This document shows, piece after piece, positions 27,201 through 34,943 of a stretch of 64,000 nt of DNA. Made by a program: the position numbers and the translations under genes. The notes beneath the pieces were generated by a model. The model was given only the letters and a program-made list of their open reading frames with translations. It was not told the origin of the DNA and did not search any database. The DNA lies in NCBI GenBank assembly GCA_947379965.1, contig CANCPC010000001.1, positions 1 to 64,000 of the forward strand, read 5' to 3'. The stretch is from Flavobacteriaceae bacterium. Its GTDB lineage: Bacteria; Bacteroidota; Bacteroidia; Flavobacteriales; Flavobacteriaceae. Within the stretch, counting starts at the first letter, position 1. The number at the start of each line of letters is the position of its first letter.

Positions 27201-27795
27201 TCGTGAAGGAAGTTTTAGTGGAAAAGACCAACAAATAGAAAAAAGGTTAAATACCATTACAAGTGAAATAGATCGCGTTATAGAACTAATGGATTCTGTT
27301 TTAACAATTTCTAAAGAAGATTCTGGTAAAACTAATTTTAATCCGATATCATTCGATTTAAAACAGCTTTGTCTTGATGTTGTTGAAACAAGTTATTCCA
27401 ATCAAAAAGATGGTAGAAAAGTAAAATCTGAAATTCACGGAAATCATTTTAAGGTTTTTGCCGATAAAAATCTTATGGAATATTCCCTTTTTAATTTATT
27501 GAATAATGCTTTCAAATATTCTATGAATTCTGGTGATATCGTTTTAAAACTTTCAAAAACAGCAACAAATATAATTCTTCAAATTATAGATTATGGAATA
27601 GGCATACCTGATGAAGATCAACATAAACTATTTAATACATTTTTTAGAGCCAGTAACACAAATGGAATTCAAGGTACTGGATTAGGCCTTTATATCGTTA
27701 AAACATTTACAGAAAAAAATTCAGGAAGTATAAAATTAGAAAGTAAATTGGGCAAGGGAACAAAAGTAAGTTTGAAATTTGCTTTGGAAAAATAA
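24286..27795 (+). CDS. Soluble multi-PAS sensor histidine kinase
   Basis: A 1169-residue kinase without membrane segments, so it senses cytoplasmic signals. A GAF domain (about 10-140, including VIGTICILDNNPRKLSSFQ) is followed by six PAS units beginning near residues 150, 276, 406, 539, 668 and 811, several with HPED or HPDD motifs and PAC extensions. The dimerisation domain has the H-box SHEFRTP with the phosphorylated His near 953, and the catalytic domain has N-box LLNNAFKYS near 1072, DYGIGIPD near 1100 and GTGLGLYIVK. No receiver domain is attached. The next gene, 444 bp away, is a receiver-kinase hybrid, a plausible partner. The ligand or cofactor of the PAS units cannot be told from sequence. 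Confidence 0.9.
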   Translation: MDQEVDIFPITSADKHEFEVILSFISEICEVPQVLISLIDSEKKILFFGKGFEKNPITESILALNQEVINTKNHFTASSINCPFSFFFGLPICNSDNLVIGTICILDNNPRKLSSFQLKTLQHCASQVVTHLEHKNQNKKLLNIIKKKEWLFQQFIDNSKEILFELNLEGIFISVSKNLILFLGHEADELIGKNIALFIHPEDIEMCLNHLNNVLEVGKSKKELVYRILHKNGHYVWHSSNLKFSENEGESILIGNCRDITEQIETQQKILEQKELYEKILDKIPTDIAVFDSNHKYIYLNPYAIKNDELRKFIIGKNDFEYAKHTGRNSISAENRRVKFLEAGLSQKLIEWEEKFDGMNGKPTYHNRKFNPVLNADGSLDIMVGFGVDITDMKQKQEEIINNRQLLNSIIENVAVGILIQGPNSEIIENNIAACEMLGLNQDQLLGKTSYDKHWKVIHLDGTEFQAEEQPVLQVIKQLKAVKNVVMGVFRPTTKNFIWLLVDAVPVFDDLGSLLYVVCSFNDITELKNIEDELIISNERFAYSSKATSDAIWDWNIITDAIFVGASFTDIFGHSFKDNTVMRSECFSLVHPDDRAVYDKNIIAVLNSNTDKWSDEYRYLKSDGTYANVNDKAIIIRNSEGLPIRMIGAMQDITNKKKLEDKLRQSEERFKGTFEHSPVGKAIMSIEGYWTEVNNRSCEILGYSKEELKKLRFRDISFPEDLIEDLENKEKLDSGLVANFTREKRYIRKDKSIVWVLLSVSLLRNKNGEITDYLSQIIDISEKKKIENENKLLIEENNRNRTIQLDEAKDLYRLLANNTVDLVCLHHLNTSFQYVSPSVKKLIGYEVEELIGKSPTDYIHPDDLKEFQERLTGFMDYKEDMTQEFRFRNAEGNYLWLEITANIVEENGIPIGFQSSARDITQRKEAKQSVEKALLKERELNELRTNLVSTISHEFRTPITTIRTSAELIGIYREGSFSGKDQQIEKRLNTITSEIDRVIELMDSVLTISKEDSGKTNFNPISFDLKQLCLDVVETSYSNQKDGRKVKSEIHGNHFKVFADKNLMEYSLFNLLNNAFKYSMNSGDIVLKLSKTATNIILQIIDYGIGIPDEDQHKLFNTFFRASNTNGIQGTGLGLYIVKTFTEKNSGSIKLESKLGKGTKVSLKFALEK

Positions 27796-28239
27796 GAAAA
27801 AAATCATGAGATTTACTGTTTAGATACACATCAAAACTCATTTCAATTCATATTTAGCATCATCAAAACACTAAGATTACTATATGAGGTATTTGTTAAA
27901 AAGTATTTTTATTCTAAAATTACTAAATCTTAATCGCCAACTTTTACTCCAAGATAAACTCAAATTTAGAGATAAAAAGAAGATAATAGAATAAATAATT
28001 TCTAAAGTAATATTTAAAAACTAAATTTACTTACTAGAATAATAAAATCCTTACTATATTGACCCCAGTTAAAACTATAAAATGTCAAATTGTATTGTAA
28101 TTAAGGAAATATATATTATTTTCTTAAATAAAATATGAAAAAATCTGATCCGTTTTAGGTTAATTTTTAGTTTCGATTAACAAAAAAAAATCCATAAATT
28201 ACTAATAGAAAAAACTATTTCAGTAAAAGGATCTTACTT
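27796..28239. other. 444-bp intergenic region between two signalling genes
   Basis: No reading frame of coding character is seen on either strand. The region is AT-rich. I found no exact TAnnTTTG element, no hairpin with a T tract and no repeat. It probably contains the promoter of the downstream hybrid protein. Confidence 0.5.
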
Positions 28240-29319
28240 ATGAAACAGAAGAAAATACTCCTTGTAGAGGATGAAATAAATTTAAGAGAAACCATACAAG
28301 ATTTACTTGAACATTATGACTATGAAGTTAAAAGTGCAGAAAATGGTCAAAAAGCTTTAGAACTATTAGATAACTGGCTTCCAGATTTAATAATAAGTGA
28401 TATCATGATGCCAGTTATGGATGGTCATTCGTTTCATCAAATAATTAAAGAAACAAAAACTTTAAACCAAATACCATTTATTTTTTTGACTGCAAAAAAT
28501 GATGAAAAAGAAATGGAGAAATGCCTTTTAAACGGAGCTGACCTTTTCTTAACAAAACCCTTTAAAATTGAAACATTAATAAAAATTATTCAATCAAAAA
28601 TTAAAAGGTTTGATGAATTAAAAAGTGTGAATAAGAGCATTAATCCTACTGAAAGCAATTATTTTTTACATGAAATAAACACCCCACTTTTTGGAATTTT
28701 AGGATCGGTTAACCTTTTATTAAATCCTAAACATAATCTTAAAGAAAAGGAAATTGATTTTTTCTATCAAACCATTAAAACTTCAGGAAAAAGATTAGAC
28801 CGAACCTTAAAAAACTCTATTTTATATGAAAATCTTAAAAATAACAATCTTGATTTTTATGAAAATTTAACTTCCGATATTGCAAATTCATTTTCTAAAG
28901 TCAAGAAAGATATTGCCGATTTTGATAAAGCACAAGCAAGAAGAATCACTTCATCTGTCGAAGAATGCGCTATCAAAATTCACAATAAATATTTGATTTT
29001 CATTCTTTTTGAATTAATAGATAATGCTTTGAAGTTTTCCAAAAACAATAAAAAGATCATTGTCACCGGAAAAAAATTTAACACTGAATTTTACGAGCTT
29101 TTAATACAAGATTTCGGAATAGGATTTAGCGAAGATGAACTCAAAGAAATCAATGTCTGCAAACAGTTCAATCGAAATCAAGAAGAGCAACAAGGGTTAG
29201 GGTTAGGTCTTTTTATGAGCAAGTCGTTTATCGAAAAAACAAATGGAGTTTTCAGCATCAATTCACAAAAAAATGTGGGCACCACAATAAAAGTATTTTT
29301 ACCCTTAAAAAAAGGATAA
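28240..29319 (+). CDS. Receiver-first hybrid histidine kinase
   Basis: A 359-residue protein with an N-terminal receiver domain and a C-terminal kinase core. The receiver has KKILLVEDE, the phosphoacceptor Asp54 in IISDIMMPVMDG, and the lysine in FLTKPF. A short kinase module follows: the H-box is LHEINTPLFG with His144 (most kinases have R-T-P), then an N-box ELIDNALKFSK near 260, DFGIGFSEDEL and GLGLGLFMSKS. There are no membrane segments. The order receiver-then-kinase fits a protein whose kinase activity is set by phosphotransfer from another kinase, possibly the multi-PAS kinase upstream. It ends 7 bp from the convergent polyprenyl synthase gene. Confidence 0.85.
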   Translation: MKQKKILLVEDEINLRETIQDLLEHYDYEVKSAENGQKALELLDNWLPDLIISDIMMPVMDGHSFHQIIKETKTLNQIPFIFLTAKNDEKEMEKCLLNGADLFLTKPFKIETLIKIIQSKIKRFDELKSVNKSINPTESNYFLHEINTPLFGILGSVNLLLNPKHNLKEKEIDFFYQTIKTSGKRLDRTLKNSILYENLKNNNLDFYENLTSDIANSFSKVKKDIADFDKAQARRITSSVEECAIKIHNKYLIFILFELIDNALKFSKNNKKIIVTGKKFNTEFYELLIQDFGIGFSEDELKEINVCKQFNRNQEEQQGLGLGLFMSKSFIEKTNGVFSINSQKNVGTTIKVFLPLKKG

Positions 29320-29326
29320 AAAATTA

Positions 29327-30304
29327 CTATTTTTTTCTATCAATTACATAATTTACCATCAAAATTAGAGCATCTTTAAACTCTGATTTTGGATAATGAT
29401 CTAAAAGCAAAAGTGCTTCTTGTTGAAATTCAGCCATCTTTGTTTCTGCATAAAGCAAACCATTGTGAACTTTCACAAAAGCAATAACTTCTTTTACTCG
29501 TTTTTTATCTTTGTTGTGATTTTTTATCGAATTTATAACCCATGATTTCTCTTTTGAAGTACAATTATTCAAAACATGAATCAATGGCAAAGTCATTTTT
29601 TGTTCTTTAATGTCAATTCCTGTTGGTTTACCAATAGCTTCTTCACTGTAATCGAATAAATCATCTTTGATTTGAAAAGCCATTCCGATGAGTTCGCCAA
29701 ATTTTCGCATATTTTCAACCTGAACCTCATCTTCAATCACCGATTTTGCACCTAAAGCGCAACATGCAGCGATAAGTGTAGCCGTTTTTTTTCGAATAAT
29801 TTCATAGTAAACATCTTCAGTGATATCGAGTCTTCTGGCTTTTTCAATTTGCAGTAATTCACCTTCGCTCATTTCGCGAACAGCTACCGAAATAATCCGC
29901 AATAAATCGAAATCGCCGTTATCTATAGAAAGTAATAATCCTTTCGAAAGCAAATAATCACCAACAAGTACCGCAATTTTATTTTTCCAAAGCGCATTAA
30001 TTGAGAAAAATCCTCTTCGGCGGTTACTGTCATCTACCACATCATCATGAACCAAAGTTGCGGTGTGAATTAGCTCAATAACACAAGCTCCGCGATAGGT
30101 TCTTTCGTTTACAATTCCTTCGGAAATCATTTTTGCCGTTAGAAAAACAAACATTGGGCGCATTTGTTTCCCTTTTCTATTAACGATATAATAAGTGATT
30201 CTATTCAATAAAGCCACTTTTGAAGTCATCGATTCATAGAACTTTTTTTCAAAAAGTTCCATCTCGCTAAAAATGGGCTGTTTTATTTGAGAAGTAATGT
30301 TCAT
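29327..30304 (-). CDS. Long-chain polyprenyl diphosphate synthase
   Basis: A trans-type isoprenyl diphosphate synthase that extends allylic diphosphates with isopentenyl diphosphate. The first aspartate-rich motif is HDDVVDDSNRRRG near residue 83 and the second IKDDLFDYSE near 213; KGKQMRPMFVFLTAKM fits the substrate-binding start. The length of 325 residues and the small residues before the first motif suit a long-chain (heptaprenyl/octaprenyl, quinone side chain) enzyme of the IspB type; the exact chain length is not readable. It is followed convergently by the hybrid kinase. A promoter element lies only 8 nt before its ATG. Confidence 0.9.
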   Translation of the reverse strand: MNITSQIKQPIFSEMELFEKKFYESMTSKVALLNRITYYIVNRKGKQMRPMFVFLTAKMISEGIVNERTYRGACVIELIHTATLVHDDVVDDSNRRRGFFSINALWKNKIAVLVGDYLLSKGLLLSIDNGDFDLLRIISVAVREMSEGELLQIEKARRLDITEDVYYEIIRKKTATLIAACCALGAKSVIEDEVQVENMRKFGELIGMAFQIKDDLFDYSEEAIGKPTGIDIKEQKMTLPLIHVLNNCTSKEKSWVINSIKNHNKDKKRVKEVIAFVKVHNGLLYAETKMAEFQQEALLLLDHYPKSEFKDALILMVNYVIDRKK

Positions 30305-30312
30305 ATAGTTAT

Positions 30313-30344
30313 CAAATATACGCTATTAGCACTCAACACTACAA
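30313..30344 (-). promoter_or_regulatory. Candidate promoter of the polyprenyl synthase gene
   Basis: On the minus strand TATATTTG (30313-30320) has a TTG 21 nt upstream (30342-30344), a good match to the Bacteroidetes promoter. It ends 8 nt before the ATG, which would leave almost no leader. Confidence 0.6.
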
Positions 30345-30380
30345 ATCCTTTCATCCTTTTTATTCTAATAAAAATAAAAT

Positions 30381-31424
30381 TTATGCTTCTTTATTGGCTA
30401 ATTGACCACAAGCAGCATCAATATCTTTACCACGACTTCGGCGCACTTTTACGACAATACCACTTGCTTCAAGCGCGTTGATATACGCATTGATACTTTC
30501 TTCCGAAGCTTGTTGAAATTCTCCGTCGTCTATCGGATTATATTCAATCAAATTAACTTTACAAGGAACATATTTACAAAATTTGACTAAAGCATCCACC
30601 GAGGCTTTATCATCATTTATCCCTTTCCAAACTACATATTCAAAGGAAATCTTGCTTTTGGTTTTTCTGTACCAATATTCTAATGATTCTCTCAAATCTG
30701 CCAAAGGGAAGTTTTCGCTAAACGGCATAATTCTAGAACGGATTTCATCAATTGCGGAATGCAAAGAAACCGCCAAATTGAATTTAACTTCATCATCCGC
30801 AAGTTTTTTAATCATTTTTGGCACACCCGAAGTCGAAACCGTAATTCGTTTTGGTGACATTCCCAAACCTTCGTTTGAAGTTATCATTTCAATCGCTTTC
30901 AAAACATTACCGTAATTCATGAGCGGTTCGCCCATTCCCATAAAAACAATGTTTGACAAAGGGCGATTGTAATACAATTTACTTTCCCTGTCTATTGCAA
31001 TTACTTGGTCATAGATTTCTCCAGGTTCCAAATTTCGCATTCTTTTTAAACGTGCTGTAGCGCAAAAATTACAATCCAAACTGCAACCTACTTGGCTAGA
31101 AACACAAGCAGTTGTTCTGGTATTTGTTGGAATCAAAACGCTTTCTACCACCAAACCATCGTGCAAACGAACCGCATTTTTCACCGTTCCGTCTTCACTA
31201 CGTTGCATGGTATCGACTTTGATATGATTGATAACAAAGTTTTCTTCAAGTATATTTCGAGTGGCTTTTGCCACATTAGTCATGTCATCAAAACTATGTG
31301 CGCCTTTGCTCCACAACCATTCATAAACCTGATTTCCTCGAAAGGCTTTATCACCATTGGCAACAAAAAAATCACGTAATTGGTCTTTGGATTGGGCTCG
31401 TATGTCTTTTTTCTCGATTTGCAT
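30381..31424 (-). CDS. rlmN: Dual-specificity RNA methyltransferase RlmN
   Basis: A radical SAM enzyme that methylates C2 of adenosine in 23S rRNA (A2503) and in some tRNAs (A37). The cluster motif CSLDCNFCATA near residue 115 binds the 4Fe-4S centre. The two catalytic cysteines of the family are visible: one in ACVSSQVG just upstream of the cluster and one in DAACGQL close to the C-terminus. The SAM-binding regions GMGEPLMNYGNV and VSLHSAIDEIRS are typical. The length of 347 residues is normal. It precedes the polyprenyl synthase gene by 76 bp on the same strand, but that gene has its own promoter candidate. Confidence 0.97.
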   Translation of the reverse strand: MQIEKKDIRAQSKDQLRDFFVANGDKAFRGNQVYEWLWSKGAHSFDDMTNVAKATRNILEENFVINHIKVDTMQRSEDGTVKNAVRLHDGLVVESVLIPTNTRTTACVSSQVGCSLDCNFCATARLKRMRNLEPGEIYDQVIAIDRESKLYYNRPLSNIVFMGMGEPLMNYGNVLKAIEMITSNEGLGMSPKRITVSTSGVPKMIKKLADDEVKFNLAVSLHSAIDEIRSRIMPFSENFPLADLRESLEYWYRKTKSKISFEYVVWKGINDDKASVDALVKFCKYVPCKVNLIEYNPIDDGEFQQASEESINAYINALEASGIVVKVRRSRGKDIDAACGQLANKEA

Positions 31425-31428
31425 GGCG

Positions 31429-31436
31429 CAAAGTTA
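31429..31436 (-). promoter_or_regulatory. Candidate -7 element of rlmN
   Basis: On the minus strand TAACTTTG matches the consensus and ends 4 nt before the ATG, so the transcript would start at or next to the start codon. Confidence 0.4.
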
Positions 31437-31487
31437 ATTACAAATTTGAATTATATTGAATTTTTCTAGCCTTCAAATTATAATTTG

Positions 31488-31495
31488 TAACTTTG
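31488..31495 (+). promoter_or_regulatory. Candidate -7 element of the decayed toxin-antitoxin locus
   Basis: TAACTTTG matches TAnnTTTG and lies 21 nt before the ATG of the antitoxin remnant. It may still drive the methyltransferase gene downstream. Confidence 0.45.
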
Positions 31496-31516
31496 TTATT
31501 CCAAAATAATAAAATT

Positions 31517-31772
31517 ATGGGACTTCCAGAATTAAAACAAAAAATTCAAATGCAAATTGAAAATGCTGATGAACGACTATTTCGCATTGTTTCTTCTGTT
31601 TTTGATAATTATTTGAATGAGGATTTGTCTGATAATAAAACGTTGAATTCAAAGACATTGTTAGAAAAAAAAAGCGATAGACGAAGCCCTTGTACAAGTT
31701 GAAAACAAGCAAACTATTTCGCATGATTTGGTATTGGAAAAAAACCCAAAAAAAGTGTCCAAAATATTTTAA
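31517..31772 (+). pseudogene. Antitoxin remnant, frameshifted in an A9 run
   Basis: The frame opens with MGLPELKQKIQMQIENADER and runs to a run of nine A residues (31665-31673), after which it ends early at a TGA. If one A is removed, the frame continues as AIDEALVQVENKQTISHDLV and stops at 31770-31772, two bp before the toxin ATG. The tail with a glutamate-rich helix and ISHDLV resembles small antitoxins paired with RelE/ParE toxins in Bacteroidetes. A one-base gain in a homopolymer explains the break. A sequencing error in the run cannot be excluded. Confidence 0.7.
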
Positions 31773-31774
31773 AA

Positions 31775-32065
31775 ATGAAAATTGAATGGACATTCGCTTC
31801 AATAAATGATTATTGGCAAAATATTGAATATCTAGAAAAGGATTGGTCCGAAAAAGAAGTTTTCAATTTTATTAATGAAGTTAATTTATAACTAAATTTA
31901 CTTTTAGGAGGAAAAGTAATAATTAGCAAATCTGAATATCTTAATGAATATAAAATGGTAATCATAAAACAAATTACTATTTATTATACCATCGAAAACG
32001 AAAACATCTACTTGTTACGATTTTGGAATAATCACCAAGATTTAAGCCATTTTAAAATAAAATAA
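31775..32065 (+). pseudogene. RelE/ParE-family toxin remnant with in-frame stop
   Basis: The frame starts MKIEWTFASINDYWQNIEYL and meets a TAA at 31889-31891 (codon 39). The same frame then continues uninterrupted through KQITIYYTIENENIYLLRFW and NNHQDLSHFKIK to a stop at 32063-32065. The beginning (tryptophan after I-E, then an I-x-Y-L helix) and the ending with a YYxI strand and FWNNHQD match ParE/RelE toxins of flavobacteria. With the intact-frame length of 96 codons this is a full toxin inactivated by one nonsense codon. Its last stop overlaps the methyltransferase start (TAATG). Confidence 0.75.
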
Positions 32066-32706
32066 TGCACTTTATTTCTCAAGAATTAGAAGATTACATC
32101 GAGCAACATTCCGAAAAGGAACCCGAATTACTTGCTGCTTTAGATAAAGAAACGTATCAGAAAATTTTACTGCCTCGAATGTTGAGCGGTCATTTTCAAG
32201 GTCGGGTTTTAAGCATGCTAGCCAAATTAATTCGGCCTGTGAATATTCTCGAAATCGGAACTTACACCGGTTATTCGGCGTTGTGTTTGTGTGAAGGAAT
32301 GCAGGAAAACGGACAACTCCACACCATTGATATCAAAGAAGAATTAGTCGATTTTCAGCGAAAATATTTTGACAAATCACCATGGGGAAATCAAATTATT
32401 CAGCATCTTGGCGAAGCCGTAGACATTATTCCAACTTTAGAAATGAAATTTGATTTGGTTTTTATTGATGCCGATAAAGAAAACTACATCAATTATTTTG
32501 AATTGATTATTCCAAAAATGAACAGAGGAGGAATTATACTTTCGGATAATGTTTTATGGAGTGGAAAAGTTCTTGAGCCGTTAAAAAAGAATGATTTAAG
32601 CACCAAAATCCTTCTAGAATACAACCAGTTATTGAAAAATGATCCAAGGGTAGAAACTGTTTTACTGCCAATTCGGGATGGATTAACCGTAAGTCGGGTT
32701 TTGTGA
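32065..32706 (+). CDS. SAM-dependent O-methyltransferase
   Basis: A 213-residue methyltransferase of the caffeoyl-CoA/catechol O-methyltransferase family (Methyltransf_3). The SAM motif ILEIGTYTGYSALCL lies near residue 60, HTIDIKEELV follows, and the metal-site motifs FIDADKENY and LSDNVLWSGKV are present; the aspartates fit divalent-cation binding. The natural substrate is unknown for bacterial members. Its start overlaps the stop of the decayed toxin gene, so it may be transcribed from the old toxin-antitoxin promoter. It is convergent with the PAP2 gene. Confidence 0.9.
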   Translation: MHFISQELEDYIEQHSEKEPELLAALDKETYQKILLPRMLSGHFQGRVLSMLAKLIRPVNILEIGTYTGYSALCLCEGMQENGQLHTIDIKEELVDFQRKYFDKSPWGNQIIQHLGEAVDIIPTLEMKFDLVFIDADKENYINYFELIIPKMNRGGIILSDNVLWSGKVLEPLKKNDLSTKILLEYNQLLKNDPRVETVLLPIRDGLTVSRVL

Positions 32707-32738
32707 AAAATTTAGATGGCTTCGTTCCTAGCAATGAC

Positions 32739-33302
32739 TTATACAGGAAAATATTTTTTCTGAGTAATTTGATATAATTTAAACATCAAAAAACCCAATA
32801 TTAATCCGCATATATACCCACAAAATATATCTAAAGGATAATGTAACCCCAGATATATTCGGCTATAAGCAAAGATTAGAGGCCATAAAAACAAGAATCC
32901 AAAATATTTGAAATAACGCTTTAAATTGAGGTATAAAAAAGTAGAAACCGCCATAGTATTTGAGGCATGGGCAGAGAAAAAACTAAACGAATCACTTGAT
33001 TTTATTATTCTAATTTTTGTGTTTATATCAGGATTAGTACAGGGTCTTAATCGCTGAAATCCGTGTTTAAATAAATTAGTAATTTGATCCGAACAAGTTA
33101 TAAGTATTGCTACGAATAAGAGCAAAAATAAGGTTTGTTTTGTTCCTAATTTTTTATAAATGAAATACAATAAAACTATAAAAAATGGAATCCAGCTAGT
33201 TTGCTTCGTGATAATTAACCATAATTTATCGTAGGTTTCCGAACCTAATCCGTTTAAATAAATAAACAATTGGGTATCAAGCGAAAGGATTTTTTCCAAC
33301 AT
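32739..33302 (-). CDS. PAP2-family membrane phosphatase
   Basis: A 187-residue integral membrane protein with about five to six helices and the three acid phosphatase motifs of type 2 phosphatidic acid phosphatases: KHGFQRLRPC, FSAHASNTM and SRIYLGLHYPLDI. Family members remove phosphate from lipid diphosphates such as undecaprenyl diphosphate or from phosphatidic acid; a role in undecaprenyl recycling is possible but not shown. Its start codon overlaps the end of the TatA-like gene, so the two are co-transcribed. Confidence 0.88.
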   Translation of the reverse strand: MLEKILSLDTQLFIYLNGLGSETYDKLWLIITKQTSWIPFFIVLLYFIYKKLGTKQTLFLLLFVAILITCSDQITNLFKHGFQRLRPCTNPDINTKIRIIKSSDSFSFFSAHASNTMAVSTFLYLNLKRYFKYFGFLFLWPLIFAYSRIYLGLHYPLDIFCGYICGLILGFLMFKLYQITQKKYFPV

Positions 33303-33769
33303 TATCCTTGACGTTTTATTGGTCCTTCAACTTCCTGAATTTCCTCTTTTACTTTGTCGGTTTCAGCCAATGGAAGTGCTTCCTTTTTTTCTATTTCAAC
33401 AGTAGTTGCAGTCGAAACTTCAGTAATTGTTGTCGAATTACCTTCAATATCGTTTTTTACTTTGCTTATTTCTGAGGAAATAGAGCTTGCCATTCCGTTA
33501 AATGTTGTTGGCGTACCTCCTAACAAATTAGTTTTAGCTTTATCAATTTCTGAGGTGATCGTATTTGTCAAATTATTCAATGTTTTTTGATCAAAACCAT
33601 TGTCTTCAACTCCTTTTTGAATTTCGCTTTTTATATCGTTTGTTGCGTTTTTTAATTGCGCCATCATTTTTCCCATCCCGCGAGCCATTTCCGGGACTTT
33701 ATCAGCACCAAAAAGCATCAAAACCACGAACATGATAAAAATTAATTCGCCTCCTCCTATTCCAAACAT
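33302..33769 (-). CDS. TatA/TatE-like twin-arginine translocase subunit, extended
   Basis: The N-terminal 45 residues are a typical TatA unit: a glycine-rich start, one hydrophobic helix (GELIFIMFVVLMLFGADKVP) and an amphipathic helix with GMGKMMAQLKNA. TatA oligomers form the passage for folded proteins in the twin-arginine pathway. The protein is 155 residues, longer than E. coli TatA (89). The extra part contains repeated S-E-I-x-K segments (KSEIQKG, TSEIDKAKTNL, SSEISKVKNDI) and an acidic tail. TatC is not in the window. It is coupled to the PAP2 gene by a one-base overlap. Confidence 0.85.
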   Translation of the reverse strand: MFGIGGGELIFIMFVVLMLFGADKVPEMARGMGKMMAQLKNATNDIKSEIQKGVEDNGFDQKTLNNLTNTITSEIDKAKTNLLGGTPTTFNGMASSISSEISKVKNDIEGNSTTITEVSTATTVEIEKKEALPLAETDKVKEEIQEVEGPIKRQG

Positions 33770-34047
33770 AATTTATCTATTTTAGGGAGTAAAGTTACAA
33801 AGTTCCCGACTTACAAAAAGCATTATTTTGTAAATAATTAACATTAGAAGAATTAATAATTATTTTTAGTATTTCTTGATTTATAGCAAGTTCAAAAAAA
33901 GATTATATAATTAATATTCAATTTCGAATTGGACTAATGAACACTATTTACAACTTCTGACAAATTTAAATTAGCTTTTATTTCAGTGATTTTTTAAATG
34001 GTTTGACCAATTAATTGTTATTGCAACTACATATTAAGTTGAAGTGA

Positions 34048-34785
34048 TTATTCGTTCTCACAAGCAATTATTTCAAGATATTTTGTTGCCAATTGTGTCA
34101 TCAAAAACTCGGTCATAGTTTTATTTTTTGAATTTAAAGACGTTGTAAATCTTTCGTTTTCAACAATATAATATTCAAATCCTTTGATGTATTCTACAGG
34201 AATTTTCAAAATATCAACGAAGTGATGTTTATCAAACCTATCGTCTAATTTTTGGAGATAAAATTCCTTTTTCTCGACTTCAATTTCTTTTTTAAGCATT
34301 GCTGTTCTGCCTGAAAACATATTAATTAAAGGATCTAAACCCATTGGATTCATTTTCCCTGAAGTTGCTGTTACATATTTTCGTTCTGCAGGCGTATAAT
34401 GTTTCATTCCCGGCGGTACAATTCCTAACGAAACGGCGTTGATATTATCATACCGTAGGATTATTACTTCTGGCAATTGAGTAATCATTTGCTCCATTTT
34501 CACAAAAAATAATTCTTTTTGAAAATCGATTGGTTCTAAACAAATTTGGATTCCTTTAAACTGCATCGAGGAAAACATAAGCGTTTCACCCGGATTGGCT
34601 TCAATCGTGAAAAAGCCGCCTTTCTCTGTAATTACAGATTTTTCGGTTTTTAAATTTACTACATAGATCCCTTCCAGATCATTCGAATTAGCGTTAATTT
34701 TTCCATTCAATTTAACCTTAGCCGTTTCTTGCGCAAAGCCATTTGTGAAAACTAAAAGAAAAAAGACCGCTATAACTGTTCGCAT
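34048..34785 (-). CDS. Secreted CarboxypepD_reg-like domain protein
   Basis: A 245-residue protein with a signal peptide (MRTVIAVFFLLVFTNGFAQ, cleavage after A-Q). The region of about 25-105 has the beta-sandwich pattern of the carboxypeptidase regulatory-like domain common in Bacteroidetes (GKINANSNDLEGIYVVNLKT, then an F-x-I-E-A strand and PGETLMFSSMQFKG). The remaining part is not recognised. Homologues are common surface or periplasmic proteins of unknown function in this phylum. No operon partner is evident; the flanking genes are more than 150 bp away. Confidence 0.75.
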   Translation of the reverse strand: MRTVIAVFFLLVFTNGFAQETAKVKLNGKINANSNDLEGIYVVNLKTEKSVITEKGGFFTIEANPGETLMFSSMQFKGIQICLEPIDFQKELFFVKMEQMITQLPEVIILRYDNINAVSLGIVPPGMKHYTPAERKYVTATSGKMNPMGLDPLINMFSGRTAMLKKEIEVEKKEFYLQKLDDRFDKHHFVDILKIPVEYIKGFEYYIVENERFTTSLNSKNKTMTEFLMTQLATKYLEIIACENE

Positions 34786-34943
34786 TGGAAGTATTCAATT
34801 ATTAATAAGTTGTAAAAGTATCTTAAAGCCTTCAAAAATAACTATTAACGGCTTGGTAAAAATATGTTAATTAAAAAAGGTAAAATCAGATTTAAAAAGC
34901 TTGATTTAATATCTTTATAACCAATTATTCTAGCTCTAAAAAG

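Noticed and set aside
31517-31772. Programmed frameshift in the antitoxin A9 run instead of decay
   Set aside because: Possible in principle, but the toxin downstream has an in-frame stop codon, so decay of the whole locus is the simpler reading.
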